A program made the position numbers and the translations under genes. From Vibrio lentus (GTDB lineage Bacteria > Pseudomonadota > Gammaproteobacteria > Enterobacterales > Vibrionaceae), in NCBI RefSeq assembly GCF_002875945.1, contig NZ_MCZK01000097.1:186001-250000 (forward strand): a DNA stretch of 64,000 nt. Reading direction: 5' to 3'. How positions within the stretch are numbered: position 1 is the first letter of the stretch; every line of letters starts with the position of its first letter. The notes under the pieces are model-generated. The model had not been told where the DNA came from. It did not search any database and worked only from the letters and a program-made list of their open reading frames with translations. This document shows, piece after piece, positions 19,942-29,362 of the stretch.

Positions 19942-20079
19942 AGCAAACGTTCGATTTTAATTTCAGATGGCGAATTCTAACCATAAATCGACTTCGATTG
20001 CAGCGATTATCCGCTCAAGTCGTAATTTTTATGGCATTCATATTTGCTCTGACATACTCTCAAAACAGTTTCCAATATT

Positions 20080-21006
20080 GTGAGTAACACTATGCAGTCG
20101 CCTCAAGGGCAGAGCGCAGACCACGGTCTAGTTGAACAGTTTTTAGATGCTATGTGGATGGAGAGAGGGTTATCAGAGAATACACTCGTCTCTTATCGTA
20201 CGGATTTATCCAAGCTTCTGACGTGGATGGAAAAGCACAATTATCGCCTCGATTTTATTAGCCTGTCAGGGTTGCAAGATTATCAAGGTTGGTTAGCCGA
20301 TGCCGATTTCAAGCAGACTTCTCGTGCACGCATGTTGTCTGCCATTCGTCGTTTGTTCCAATATTTACATCGCGAGAAAGTAAGAGCTGACGATCCTAGT
20401 GCGCTGTTGATCAGCCCGAAACTGCCGAAGCGCTTACCGAAAGACCTAAGTGAAGAGCAAGTGGATTCGCTGCTTGAAGCGCCAGATCCAAACGACCCTA
20501 TTGAGCTTCGCGATAAAGCGATGCTTGAGTTACTCTATGCAACTGGACTTCGTGTGACAGAGCTCGTTAGCCTGACCATGGAAAACATCAGCCTAAGACA
20601 AGGCGTGGTGCGTGTTATTGGTAAAGGTGGCAAAGAGCGCTTAGTACCAATGGGCGAAAATGCGGTGGATTGGATAGAGACATTTATCGAGCAAGGTCGC
20701 CCACAATTGTTGGGTGATAATAGTTCGGATGTGGTTTTTCCAAGTAAACGAGCGAAGCAAATGACCCGTCAAACGTTCTGGTATCGTATCAAGCATTACT
20801 CGGTGATAGCGGGTATCGACACGGAATTATTGTCGCCACACGTATTAAGGCATGCTTTTGCAACGCATTTACTGAACTATGGCGCAGATCTCAGGGTCGT
20901 ACAGATGTTGCTTGGGCATAGTGACTTATCGACAACCCAAATTTATACTCACGTGGCGACTGAAAGGCTGAAGCAAATTCACGCTCAGCATCACCCACGT
21001 GCTTAA
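20080..21006 (+). CDS. xerD: Site-specific tyrosine recombinase XerD
   Basis: Acts with XerC at dif to resolve chromosome dimers. 308 residues from GTG 20080, or 304 from ATG 20092; no Shine-Dalgarno decides between them. N-terminal core-binding SAM-like domain (to about 110), C-terminal catalytic domain with Arg in ATGLRVTEL, Lys in GKGGKERLVP, HVLRHAFATH, LLGHSDLSTTQIYTH holding the catalytic Tyr. It heads the xerD-dsbC-recJ group. Confidence 0.96.
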   Translation: MSNTMQSPQGQSADHGLVEQFLDAMWMERGLSENTLVSYRTDLSKLLTWMEKHNYRLDFISLSGLQDYQGWLADADFKQTSRARMLSAIRRLFQYLHREKVRADDPSALLISPKLPKRLPKDLSEEQVDSLLEAPDPNDPIELRDKAMLELLYATGLRVTELVSLTMENISLRQGVVRVIGKGGKERLVPMGENAVDWIETFIEQGRPQLLGDNSSDVVFPSKRAKQMTRQTFWYRIKHYSVIAGIDTELLSPHVLRHAFATHLLNYGADLRVVQMLLGHSDLSTTQIYTHVATERLKQIHAQHHPRA

Positions 21007-21032
21007 ATCCATTTATTTTTAAGGTGAACTTA

Positions 21033-21812
21033 ATGAGCGTATTACGCCGTCTTCCTCTATTAGCGCTTCCTCTCATGATTACTGCATGTAATGCATCGGA
21101 AGCGAAAGTAGAACAAACATCAACAGCCGTAGAAGCTGCTTCAACGCAAGCTGTTGATACAGCCGCGTTAACGAAGCGCTTTGAAAAAATCGGTATTAAG
21201 GTAGAGAAGATTGTTCCTTCAGATATCGATGGCCTGTTAGAAATTCAAACCAACAGCGGCATTATCTTCTCTTCTCCAAAGGGCGATCACTTTCTAGCGG
21301 GCACTCTTTACTCTTTGGATGACAACGGTAAGTTCAGCGATGTGTTGGCCGAGCGTCAAGCTCCGCTGAATGCTGAAAAGGTCGCGGCATTGTCAGATAC
21401 GGTTATCGAATATAAAGCCGATAACGAAAAGTACGTTGTGACGGTGTTTACTGACATTACGTGTGGCTACTGTGTTCGTCTACACAGCCAAATGCAAGGC
21501 TATAACGATCTGGGTATTACCGTTCGTTACATGGCTTACCCACGCCAAGGTGCGACCGGACAAGTTGCCGACCAAATGGCAGCAATCTGGGCTTCTGACG
21601 ATCCAAAAGCAGCGATGCACAGCGCTAAAGCAGAACGTAAAATGCCAGCAGCGGGCAAAGACCTTAGCGAGCAGAAGCAAATCATAGCGAAGCAGTATCA
21701 ACTAGGCCGTGAGCTTGGTATTAATGGTACACCTGCTATCGTGCTAGCAAGTGGTGAGTTGGTGAGTGGTTACTTACCGCCTGCTCAACTTCTTCAGCGT
21801 TTAGAGCAGTAA
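21033..21812 (+). CDS. dsbC: Thiol:disulfide interchange protein DsbC
   Basis: Periplasmic disulfide isomerase kept reduced by DsbD. 259 residues with an N-terminal dimerisation domain and a thioredoxin-like domain carrying the active site CGYC in FTDITCGYCVRLH, plus the cis-Pro loop GINGTPAIV. AAGGTG precedes ATG 21033. The signal sequence ends in LMITAC-NAS, which reads as a lipobox, so this copy may be membrane-anchored. Follows xerD by 26 bases, probably co-transcribed. Confidence 0.93.
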   Translation: MSVLRRLPLLALPLMITACNASEAKVEQTSTAVEAASTQAVDTAALTKRFEKIGIKVEKIVPSDIDGLLEIQTNSGIIFSSPKGDHFLAGTLYSLDDNGKFSDVLAERQAPLNAEKVAALSDTVIEYKADNEKYVVTVFTDITCGYCVRLHSQMQGYNDLGITVRYMAYPRQGATGQVADQMAAIWASDDPKAAMHSAKAERKMPAAGKDLSEQKQIIAKQYQLGRELGINGTPAIVLASGELVSGYLPPAQLLQRLEQ

Positions 21813-21967
21813 GCTTTATTCCGAGCAAATCAGTTTGGTTTAGAACGTATGATTTGTTCAGAGCGATGAGACTCTTTGAAAGTTATCTAACCTCATCGCT
21901 CGTTGTTTTAATTCCCCCATGTTTTTGATTTAAGGAGTGGCCTGATTGATATCGGGCCCATTTTTAT

Positions 21968-23704
21968 ATGATAGAGATCCAACGCCGCCCTGAGGTCGAT
22001 ACTTCAGTTTTACCTGCTCACTTACCTGACTTGTTAAAGCGCATTTATGTGAGTCGCGGAATCGACAGTGCAGAGCAACTGGAGACGGCTGCGAAAGGCT
22101 TACACTCCTATCAAAAACTGGGCGGTATCGATGCCGCGGTTGAACTGCTTTTCAATGCGATTAAGCTTCAAAAACGCATTATTGTTGTCGGTGATTTTGA
22201 TGCTGATGGCGCAACCAGTTCAGCTTTGTCGGTGTTGGCACTGCGTATGCTGGGCAGTTCGAATGTCGATTACTTAGTACCAAACCGCTTTGAAGATGGT
22301 TACGGCTTGAGCCCAGAGGTTGTTGAACAAGCGATTGAGATTGGTGCCGAAGTGATCATGACCGTGGACAACGGTGTCTCTTCGATTGACGGTGTTCGCT
22401 TCGCTAAAGAGCAAGGCCTTGATGTGTTGGTTACCGATCATCACTTGCCGGGTAATGAACTGCCAATCGCTGATGCGATGGTTAACCCCAACCTAGAAAG
22501 CTGTGCATTTCCTTCAAAAGCATTAGCGGGTGTGGGTGTGGCGTTTTACCTGATGATGGCGCTGTGTGTTCATATGCGTAAATTGGGCTGGTTCGCACAA
22601 CATGGCATGACAGAACCTAAGTTGATGGAACTGATCGATTTGGTTGCGTTAGGTACCGTTGCTGATGTGGTACCACTCGATGAAAATAACCGTATTTTGG
22701 TTCATCAAGGTTTACAGCGTATCCGTGCAGGCAAAGCGCGCCCGGGTATTCAGGCCTTGATTGAAATTGCTAAGCGAGACGCTAAGCGTTTGGTCGCCTC
22801 TGATTTTGGTTTTGCACTTGGCCCGCGTATCAATGCGGCAGGTCGATTGGATGATATGTCGTTTGGTGTTGAGTTGTTGATGAGCAATAACATTCACGCC
22901 GCGCGTCGAATGGCCAGCGAGTTAGATGGCTTGAACCAGACACGTAAAGAGATCGAAGAGGGCATGAAACAAGAAGCGATGGCTTTTTGTGAGCGCCTTG
23001 AGTTTGGTAAAGATGATCTGCCTTCCGGTTTAGCCCTGTTCCAACGTGATTGGCACCAAGGTGTGATTGGTATTTTGGCTTCGCGTATCAAAGACAAATA
23101 CCACCGCCCAGTGATCGCATTTGCTGATGGTGGTGAAGGCAGTATTAAAGGTTCATGCCGCTCGATTCCGGGTTTGCACATGCGCGATGCGCTCGACCGA
23201 ATTGATACTCAAAACCCAGGCTTGATCTTGAAGTTTGGTGGCCATGCGATGGCGGCCGGTTTGACCATTATGGAAAAAGACTTCGAGCGATTCAGCAAGA
23301 TGTTTGATGATGTTGTGCGCAAAGAGCTCGGTGAGACGGCGCTGAAGGGCATCATCTTGTCTGATGGTGAACTGTTACCTGAAGAGTTCTCAATGCACAC
23401 CGCTGAAACATTGCGTTCAGGTGGTCCTTGGGGGCAAGCGTTCCCAGAACCCATCTTCGACGGTGAGTTCAAAGTACTGCATCAAAAATTGGTGGGTGAG
23501 AAACACCTTAAATTAATGCTAGAACCTTTATACAAAGGCCATCCAACCAATGTAATGATCGATGGTATTGCCTTCAACGTTGATTTACGTCGCTGGCCTG
23601 ATGCGTCAGTGAAAACGGTCAATCTTGCATTTAAGCTGGATATCAACGAGTTTCGTGGCAACCAATCTTTGCAGTTGATGATTGACCATATTGAAGCGAA
23701 TTAG
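21968..23704 (+). CDS. recJ: Single-stranded-DNA-specific exonuclease RecJ
   Basis: 5'-3' ssDNA exonuclease of recombination, mismatch and base-excision repair. 578 residues, normal. DHH phosphoesterase motifs: VVGDFDADGATSS, TVDNGVSS, VTDHHLPG and LVALGTVADVVPL; the DHHA1 region carries LKFGGHAMAAGLTI. A C-terminal OB-fold is expected after about 460. 155 bases separate it from dsbC. Confidence 0.96.
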   Translation: MIEIQRRPEVDTSVLPAHLPDLLKRIYVSRGIDSAEQLETAAKGLHSYQKLGGIDAAVELLFNAIKLQKRIIVVGDFDADGATSSALSVLALRMLGSSNVDYLVPNRFEDGYGLSPEVVEQAIEIGAEVIMTVDNGVSSIDGVRFAKEQGLDVLVTDHHLPGNELPIADAMVNPNLESCAFPSKALAGVGVAFYLMMALCVHMRKLGWFAQHGMTEPKLMELIDLVALGTVADVVPLDENNRILVHQGLQRIRAGKARPGIQALIEIAKRDAKRLVASDFGFALGPRINAAGRLDDMSFGVELLMSNNIHAARRMASELDGLNQTRKEIEEGMKQEAMAFCERLEFGKDDLPSGLALFQRDWHQGVIGILASRIKDKYHRPVIAFADGGEGSIKGSCRSIPGLHMRDALDRIDTQNPGLILKFGGHAMAAGLTIMEKDFERFSKMFDDVVRKELGETALKGIILSDGELLPEEFSMHTAETLRSGGPWGQAFPEPIFDGEFKVLHQKLVGEKHLKLMLEPLYKGHPTNVMIDGIAFNVDLRRWPDASVKTVNLAFKLDINEFRGNQSLQLMIDHIEAN

Positions 23705-23761
23705 TTGAAGCCAAATAGCGTTATCTTCACTGAATAATGTTCATCATTTAGCTCCCAACTC

Positions 23762-23794
23762 AACAAGCTCTGTTCAAAAACAGGGCTTGTTTTC
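23762..23794 (+). terminator. Terminator after recJ
   Basis: AACAAGCTCTGTT / AACAGGGCTTGTT stem with a CAAA loop and trailing T-rich DNA, 57 bases after recJ. It separates recJ from prfB. Confidence 0.85.
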
Positions 23795-23954
23795 TTTCTT
23801 TCCCTTATAAATCCTACGTCTTTTTTTAGCCTGTCAAATTTATATCCCACTAAGTTATTGAATCTTGGCTTTCCACTCTAAAAAATTCTGTATCTCCGTC
23901 ACACTTTTGAGTACAATTCTTCGGTTAAATTCTACTCATAAATGATGAGCTAAA

Positions 23955-25053
23955 ATGTTTGAAATCAATCCTATTAAAAACCGTCTGCAGGATGTGTCTG
24001 AACGCACAAATATCCTGAGGGGGTACCTTTGACTATGACGCTAAGAAAGAGCGTCTAGAAGAAGTAAACGCAGAATTAGAACAACCGGATGTATGGAACG
24101 AACCTGAGCGTGCTCAAGCGCTAGGTAAAGAACGTTCTGCATTGGAAGCGGTAGTAGAAACGATCGACCAACTTGACCAAGGTGTTGAGGATGTTGAAGG
24201 TCTATTAGAGCTTGCGGTTGAAGAAGAAGACCAAGAAACGTTTGACGAAATTGAACCAGAACTGACTGAGCTAGAAGCTAAGCTAGAAAAACTGGAATTC
24301 CGTCGTATGTTTGCTGGCGATCACGACGCATCAGATTGCTACATCGATTTACAGTCAGGCTCGGGCGGTACAGAAGCTCAAGACTGGACTTCAATGATGT
24401 TGCGCATGTACTTACGTTGGGCAGATTCGAAAGGCTTCAAGACCGAAGTTATCGAAGTGTCTGATGGTGATGTTGCTGGCCTTAAAGGCGCAACGGTACG
24501 TATTTCTGGTGAGTACGCTTATGGTTGGTTACGTACAGAGACCGGTGTTCACCGTCTAGTTCGTAAGTCACCATTTGATTCAAGTGGCCGTCGTCATACT
24601 TCATTTGCATCTGCGTTTATCTACCCAGAGATTGATGACAACATTACGATCGACATTAATCCTTCTGACTTACGTATTGACGTATACCGTGCCTCTGGTG
24701 CTGGTGGTCAGCACGTAAACACCACTGAATCGGCGGTACGTATTACTCACGTTCCAACCAACACAGTGGTTCAATGTCAGAATGACCGTTCGCAGCATAA
24801 GAACAAAGATCAAGCGATGAAGCAGCTACGTGCTAAGCTTTTTGAACTTGAGATTCAAAAACAAAATGCTGAAAAACAAGCGAGCGAAGAGACGAAATCA
24901 GACATCGGTTGGGGCAGTCAAATCCGCTCTTACGTACTGGATGATTCTCGTATCAAAGATTTGCGCACCGGCATCGAAAACCGTAACACTCAAGCGGTTC
25001 TTGACGGTGACTTAGACAAGTTTATTGAAGCTAGCCTGAAATCAGGTCTGTAA
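23955..25053 (+). CDS. prfB: Peptide chain release factor 2 (programmed +1 frameshift)
   Basis: RF2 terminates translation at UGA and UAA. Translation starts at ATG 23955, reads 25 codons to CTT-TGA (24027-24032), shifts +1, and continues from GAC 24031 to the stop at 25053. The total is 365 residues, as in E. coli. The internal Shine-Dalgarno-like AGGGGG at 24018-24023 and the CTTTGAC slippery site are intact. The stop-recognition motif SPF ([15 protein letters not shown]) and catalytic GGQ (GAGGQHVN) are present. Low RF2 raises frameshifting, giving autoregulation. Confidence 0.97.
24018..24033 (+). promoter_or_regulatory. prfB programmed frameshift site
   Basis: AGGGGGTACCTTTGAC: an internal Shine-Dalgarno three bases before CTT-TGA-C. 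The in-frame UGA at 24030-24032 is the signal RF2 itself senses. Confidence 0.96.
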
Positions 25054-25072
25054 GCTTTACCAACTATTAAGC

Positions 25073-25118
25073 TTTACCAATAATATTGGTAAAAATGCCT
25101 ATATTTGAAAAAATATAG
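25073..25118 (+). repeat. Two palindromes between prfB and lysS
   Basis: A 10-bp inverted repeat (TTTACCAATA / TATTGGTAAA, centre 25083) is followed by CTATATTT-GAAA-AAATATAG (25099-25118). A 13-base direct repeat TAAGCTTTACCAA occurs at 25051 and 25068, the first overlapping the prfB stop. No T run follows, so this is not a typical terminator. Confidence 0.6.
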
Positions 25119-25151
25119 CTGTCCAAATTATAAAAGCAGGGTACATCTCTA

Positions 25152-26684
25152 ATGACTGATGCTGTTCAAAACGAAAACGCACAAGAAGCTTCTTCACCTG
25201 AAGAGAACAAACTAATCGCTGAGCGCCGCAGCAAGCTGGATCACATCCGCCTGAACTGCAAAGCTAACGGTCACCCAAATGACTTCCGTCGTGAGCACCT
25301 AGCTGGCGACCTTCAAGCGGAATTCGGTGAGAAGACTAAGGAAGAGCTAGAAGAGCTTAACCACATCGTTGCGATCGCTGGTCGTATTATGGCGAAGCGT
25401 GGTCCATTCCTTGCGATTCAAGAAACTTCTGGTCGTATCCAAGCATACGCAGCGAAAGACGTTCAAAAAGTACTAAAAGAGAAGTACCAAGGCCTAGATA
25501 TCGGTGACATCATCGGTGTTAAAGGTGCGCTTCACAAGTCTGGTAAAGGCGACCTTTACGTGAACATGGAAGAGTTTGAATTGCTAACGAAAGCACTTCG
25601 TCCTCTGCCAGAGAAGTTCCACGGTCTAACTGACCAAGAGATGCGTTACCGTCAGCGTTACGTTGACCTAATCGTGAACGAAGACTCTCGTAACACATTC
25701 ATCGTGCGTTCTAAGCTTGTGTCTTCAATCCGTAACTTCATGAGCTCAAAAGGCTACCTAGAAGTTGAAACGCCAATGATGCACGTGATCCCAGGCGGTG
25801 CAACAGCACGTCCATTCATCACTCATCACAATGCACTAGACATCGACATGTACCTACGTGTTGCACCTGAGCTTTACCTTAAGCGTCTAGTAGTTGGTGG
25901 TTTTGACCGTGTATTCGAGATCAACCGTAACTTCCGTAACGAAGGTCTTTCTCCACGTCACAACCCAGAATTCACAATGATGGAATTCTACCAAGCGTAC
26001 TCTGACTACAAAGATCTAATGGATCTAACAGAAGAGATGCTAAGCACAGCAGCGATGGACGTTCTTGGTTCGACTTCTATGCCTTACGGCGACGAAACGG
26101 TTGAGTTCGGTGGCACTTACGCTCGCATGAGCATGTTCGATGCAATCAAACACTACACACCTGAAAATGCAAACATTCAAGCTCTGACTGAAGACGATCT
26201 TCAGAACAGAGAATTGATGGTTAAAATTGCAGAAGAAGTGGGTCTGTACGTTGAGAAGTTCTGGACATGTGGTCAGCTTCTTGAAGAGATCTTTGGTGAA
26301 ACGGCTGAGCCTCAGCTAATTCAACCAACGTTCATCACTGGCTACCCAGCGGACATCTCTCCACTGGCTCGTCGTAGCGACAGCAACCCATTCTTCACAG
26401 ACCGCTTTGAGTTCTTCATCGGTGGCCGTGAAGTAGCGAACGGTTTCTCTGAGCTTAACGATGCACAAGACCAAGACGAGCGTTTTAAAGCGCAAGTTAA
26501 CGCAAAAGACGCGGGTGATGACGAAGCTATGTACTACGATGCAGACTACATTACTGCACTAGAGCACGGCCTACCGCCAACAGCGGGTCAAGGTATTGGT
26601 ATCGATCGCCTAGCGATGCTATTTACTAACACGCACACAATTCGTGACGTGATCTTGTTCCCGGCAATGCGTCCTCAAGCGTAA
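25152..26684 (+). CDS. lysS: Lysyl-tRNA synthetase, class II
   Basis: Charges tRNA-Lys. 510 residues. N-terminal OB-fold anticodon-binding domain (about 60-150), then class II motifs: motif 2 [23 protein letters not shown] (as separate blocks) and motif 3 [12 protein letters not shown]. It follows prfB by 98 bases, the same order as E. coli. Ends at a good terminator. Confidence 0.97.
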   Translation: MTDAVQNENAQEASSPEENKLIAERRSKLDHIRLNCKANGHPNDFRREHLAGDLQAEFGEKTKEELEELNHIVAIAGRIMAKRGPFLAIQETSGRIQAYAAKDVQKVLKEKYQGLDIGDIIGVKGALHKSGKGDLYVNMEEFELLTKALRPLPEKFHGLTDQEMRYRQRYVDLIVNEDSRNTFIVRSKLVSSIRNFMSSKGYLEVETPMMHVIPGGATARPFITHHNALDIDMYLRVAPELYLKRLVVGGFDRVFEINRNFRNEGLSPRHNPEFTMMEFYQAYSDYKDLMDLTEEMLSTAAMDVLGSTSMPYGDETVEFGGTYARMSMFDAIKHYTPENANIQALTEDDLQNRELMVKIAEEVGLYVEKFWTCGQLLEEIFGETAEPQLIQPTFITGYPADISPLARRSDSNPFFTDRFEFFIGGREVANGFSELNDAQDQDERFKAQVNAKDAGDDEAMYYDADYITALEHGLPPTAGQGIGIDRLAMLFTNTHTIRDVILFPAMRPQA

Positions 26685-26718
26685 TTTTCGCTGACAGGCC
26701 GTAACAGCCGATTCAATT

Positions 26719-26745
26719 TAAAAGCCACCTTCGGGTGGCTTTTTC
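26719..26745 (+). terminator. Terminator after lysS
   Basis: AAAAGCCACC-TTCG-GGTGGCTTTT, followed by further T. Ends lysS 35 bases after the stop. Confidence 0.93.
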
Positions 26746-26810
26746 TGTTTCTAAGTGTCCAAAACCTTGCCTGTACCGCACTCTTGATTCGAAAAATCAT
26801 TATTTCTGAC

Positions 26811-26853
26811 ATAGTCTTACTATTGAGACAAAAAATCTAAGATAGTCTCACTA
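26811..26853. repeat. Direct repeat in the vpsR upstream region
   Basis: ATAGTCTTACTA (26811) and ATAGTCTCACTA (26842) match at 11 of 12 bases and are 31 bp apart, three helical turns. They lie about 105-147 bases before vpsR. Possible regulator half-sites; inference. Confidence 0.4.
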
Positions 26854-26957
26854 CTATACGTCTCTGCGCTGAATACGATCTCGCGGCATTTTTGTCGAAC
26901 GATGAAGCAGTGACTCGTATTAGCCTGATTTAAATAAAAATAGAATAAGGAAGAAGG

Positions 26958-28292
26958 ATGGGAACTCAATTTAAGATGGATTCCTTACCAGGTTCTCTTA
27001 TCGTCGTTGGTGGTGCGTACGAACCCTGGTTATCTGTATTAGAACAAGTGGGTTGGCAGTGTACCCAGTGTGCAGATTTACGAAAAGCCGATGCATTGAT
27101 TGCCGACATAGGCCCATGCATTGGTATTGTGGACCTTAGCCATGATGAGTTCAGCCTAAATGGCATTGCAAACTTGGTGAGTAACAATAAGCAGGTTAGA
27201 TGGCTCGCCTTTATCCGTGAATCGCAATTAAGCTCCGATACTATTTGCCAGTTTATCGTTAACTTCTGTATCGACTTTTTCACGGCACCCATTCCAGATG
27301 CGCAGCTACTGAGTACCATTGGTCACCAGCTTGGTATGCTTAAGCTTGAGCAGAAAGTATGGCCAAACTACGGCATTAACAACAATATGGGCTTGTTGGG
27401 CGACTCGGTTGCAGTAAAGCGCCTAAGAGACCAAGTAAAGCGTATTGGGCCGACTGATGTCAGCATCTTAATTTATGGCGAGAGTGGGGCAGGCAAAGAG
27501 ACGATTGCACGCTCTATTCATCAAAATTCTTCGCGCGCGCAAAAGCCATTTTTAACGGTCAACTGCCGAGCTCTGTCTGAGATGAGAATTGAGTCTGAAG
27601 TCTTCGGCATTTCAGCTCAGCTTGGTGCTGCACCTTGTATGTTGGAAGAGGCTGATGGTGGCACGATATTGCTCAATGATGTGTTAGCGATGCCCCGCAA
27701 TCAACAGTTGAATTTGTTGCGCTTCTTGCAAGAAGGCAAGGTAGAGACGGAGACTGGGTCAAAATCGGTGGATGTTCGTATTCTGGCGGCTAACTCTTCT
27801 GATATTGAAAAGGCATTGATTGAGGGTGACTTCAATGAAGAGCTTTACCACTACATCAATGTTCTACGAATTCAGGTTCCGAGCTTAAAAGAGCGGGTTA
27901 GTGATATCTCAGTGTTGGCCAATCATTTCTTACGTCAGTATTCAAAAGAGTTTAATGCTCAAGCTAAGAGCTTCTCTGACGAAGCGCTTCGATCGATGAA
28001 TCGTTATCACTGGCCGGGCAATGTCCGTGAATTGATGAACCAAATCAAACGCGTTGTGTTGATGTCGGATTCGGTGATCATTGACGATCATCAGCTGGAT
28101 TTACCTAAGCAAAATGATGAGCGCCGTAGCCTCAAAAGTATCCGTGAGCGTTCAGAGCGAGATGCGTTGCTGATTGTTCTGGAATCTTATGGTGGTCAAG
28201 TATCGTTGGCTGCTAAGGAACTTGGAGTTTCGCGCGCAACCATGTACCGATTACTGAACAAACATAGCCTGATTTCTGAAGGTGTTGTTTAG
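26958..28292 (+). CDS. vpsR: Biofilm/exopolysaccharide regulator VpsR
   Basis: Response-regulator-like activator of vps exopolysaccharide genes; c-di-GMP-dependent in V. cholerae. 444 residues, the same length as V. cholerae VpsR. Receiver-like domain has Asp59 in IVDLSHDEF. AAA+ domain has Walker A GESGAGKE and the ADGGTILLND block, and the C-terminus has a Fis-type HTH (LAAKELGVSRATMYRLL). The GAFTGA loop needed for sigma-54 is missing: FGISAQLGAAP is found instead, as known for VpsR, which works with sigma-70. AAGGAAG precedes the start. Monocistronic. Confidence 0.95.
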   Translation: MGTQFKMDSLPGSLIVVGGAYEPWLSVLEQVGWQCTQCADLRKADALIADIGPCIGIVDLSHDEFSLNGIANLVSNNKQVRWLAFIRESQLSSDTICQFIVNFCIDFFTAPIPDAQLLSTIGHQLGMLKLEQKVWPNYGINNNMGLLGDSVAVKRLRDQVKRIGPTDVSILIYGESGAGKETIARSIHQNSSRAQKPFLTVNCRALSEMRIESEVFGISAQLGAAPCMLEEADGGTILLNDVLAMPRNQQLNLLRFLQEGKVETETGSKSVDVRILAANSSDIEKALIEGDFNEELYHYINVLRIQVPSLKERVSDISVLANHFLRQYSKEFNAQAKSFSDEALRSMNRYHWPGNVRELMNQIKRVVLMSDSVIIDDHQLDLPKQNDERRSLKSIRERSERDALLIVLESYGGQVSLAAKELGVSRATMYRLLNKHSLISEGVV

Positions 28293-28333
28293 TACTCTCA
28301 ATGAATCGATTTTATCCGGTTAGTGTCAATCTA

Positions 28334-28363
28334 AGAGCCACACATCATGCGTGGCTTTTTTTG
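28334..28363 (+). terminator. Terminator after vpsR
   Basis: AGCCAC / GTGGCT stem with a 9-base loop and seven T, about 42 bases after vpsR. Confidence 0.8.
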
Positions 28364-28664
28364 TTACTCATCGCTATATCTTCCAGTTAGCAGTTGCTGG
28401 CTGATAGATTGAGCTATTGGATGTTAGGTCGTTAAGAGAGATATTCTGTGATTTTATATAATCATAGTGAATATGTTATATATAAAGTGATATGCAACCA
28501 ATATTTTGGGTGAATCATTTGTTTTGAAATTGTTAATTAATTATCGGTTGAATAATATACTCACTTGGTTAGACTTTAACCGTGAAAGCAGCGTTTTAAC
28601 AAAGACTTGTCTGCTTTTACTACCCCATTTCTTTTTGGATTTTTTAGTTAGTTTGGAGGCGCAA

Positions 28665-28787
28665 ATGAAACATTTCGATTTTATACAGCATATTTGCGCG
28701 TCGTTTGATCCGTGTACTGACATGGTGACTGTTATGTCACAAGCATCAGCCATGGCCGATCGAAACACCCAAGATAAACCTAACTAA
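28665..28787 (+). CDS. Small 40-aa ORF before a DUF1127 gene
   Basis: Starts at ATG 28665 behind a very good TTTGGAGG site (6 bases spacing) and ends at TAA after 40 codons. The peptide has two Cys and a helical central part (MVTVMSQASAMADRNTQ). I do not recognise it. It is followed by the DUF1127 gene after 109 bases on the same strand, so the two may share a transcript. The frame is open 53 codons further upstream from an earlier start, but that start lacks a ribosome site. Confidence 0.5.
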   Translation: MKHFDFIQHICASFDPCTDMVTVMSQASAMADRNTQDKPN

Positions 28788-28896
28788 TAGATCCGTACCC
28801 TTATTTGGCTGCGGAAAAATAGCAGCTAAGTGAGAAGCCCTCATACTATCTAGAACGCTATTTTTCCTCAGTTTATTCCACAACTGGAGAATTATT

Positions 28897-29148
28897 ATGC
28901 GTCACTCAGTCTATTTAAAACTAGCAACAGTCCTTATCCGTGCAGACCTTCGTCGTGAAGAACGTGAATGGCAACGAAAAGTTCGTCGTAGTTCATATGA
29001 TCTACCATGGAACAATACCCACTTATTGAGAGATATTGGCCTTGAAGCCGATGGTCGACCAATTGGTTTTTCTGAACCTGAAGTAGTCACGATTGAACGT
29101 CGAGTTCGTCATCTTCGTCGAGTCTTAAGCGCGCGAATACCGACGTAA
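28897..29148 (+). CDS. DUF1127 domain-containing small basic protein
   Basis: 83 residues, Arg-rich, with the YjiS/DUF1127 core LLRDIGLEADGRP at residues 43-56. Short DUF1127 proteins in other proteobacteria act in phosphate/carbon metabolism and RNA maturation; the function here is unknown. Good CTGGAG ribosome site. N- and C-terminal Arg patches suggest nucleic-acid contact (inference). Followed by a 12-bp hairpin. Confidence 0.8.
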   Translation: MRHSVYLKLATVLIRADLRREEREWQRKVRRSSYDLPWNNTHLLRDIGLEADGRPIGFSEPEVVTIERRVRHLRRVLSARIPT

Positions 29149-29149
29149 T

Positions 29150-29182
29150 CTTGTGGGGTGATAGCGCCTTTCACCCCACAAG
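29150..29182 (+). terminator. Stable hairpin after the DUF1127 gene
   Basis: CTTGTGGGGTG / CACCCCACAAG stem beginning 2 bases after the stop codon, without a T run. Probably a 3' end stabiliser or weak terminator. Confidence 0.55.
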
Positions 29183-29240
29183 ATAAAGATCAGCGATGGT
29201 TATGGCGTCGAAAGCACAAGCTTTTGAACTAGAACTGGCC

Positions 29241-29271
29241 AAAAAAGAGAAGCACTTGCTTCTCTTTTTTG
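29241..29271. terminator. Terminator with symmetrical A/T flanks
   Basis: AAAAAAGAGAAGCA / TGCTTCTCTTTTTT, loop CT. A strong intrinsic terminator for the DUF1127 transcript. Confidence 0.9.
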
Positions 29272-29362
29272 CTTTTTTAAGCCGTTATGTATGATTTTTT
29301 AAGTCGTTATCTAGTAAAGGAAAAGAGTTCTACTAAGCTTTATGTAGCAATGGAGGCAGGCT

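Noticed and set aside
24142..25053. Short prfB-like ORF as a complete gene
   Set aside because: It is the downstream part of prfB after the programmed frameshift, not a separate gene.
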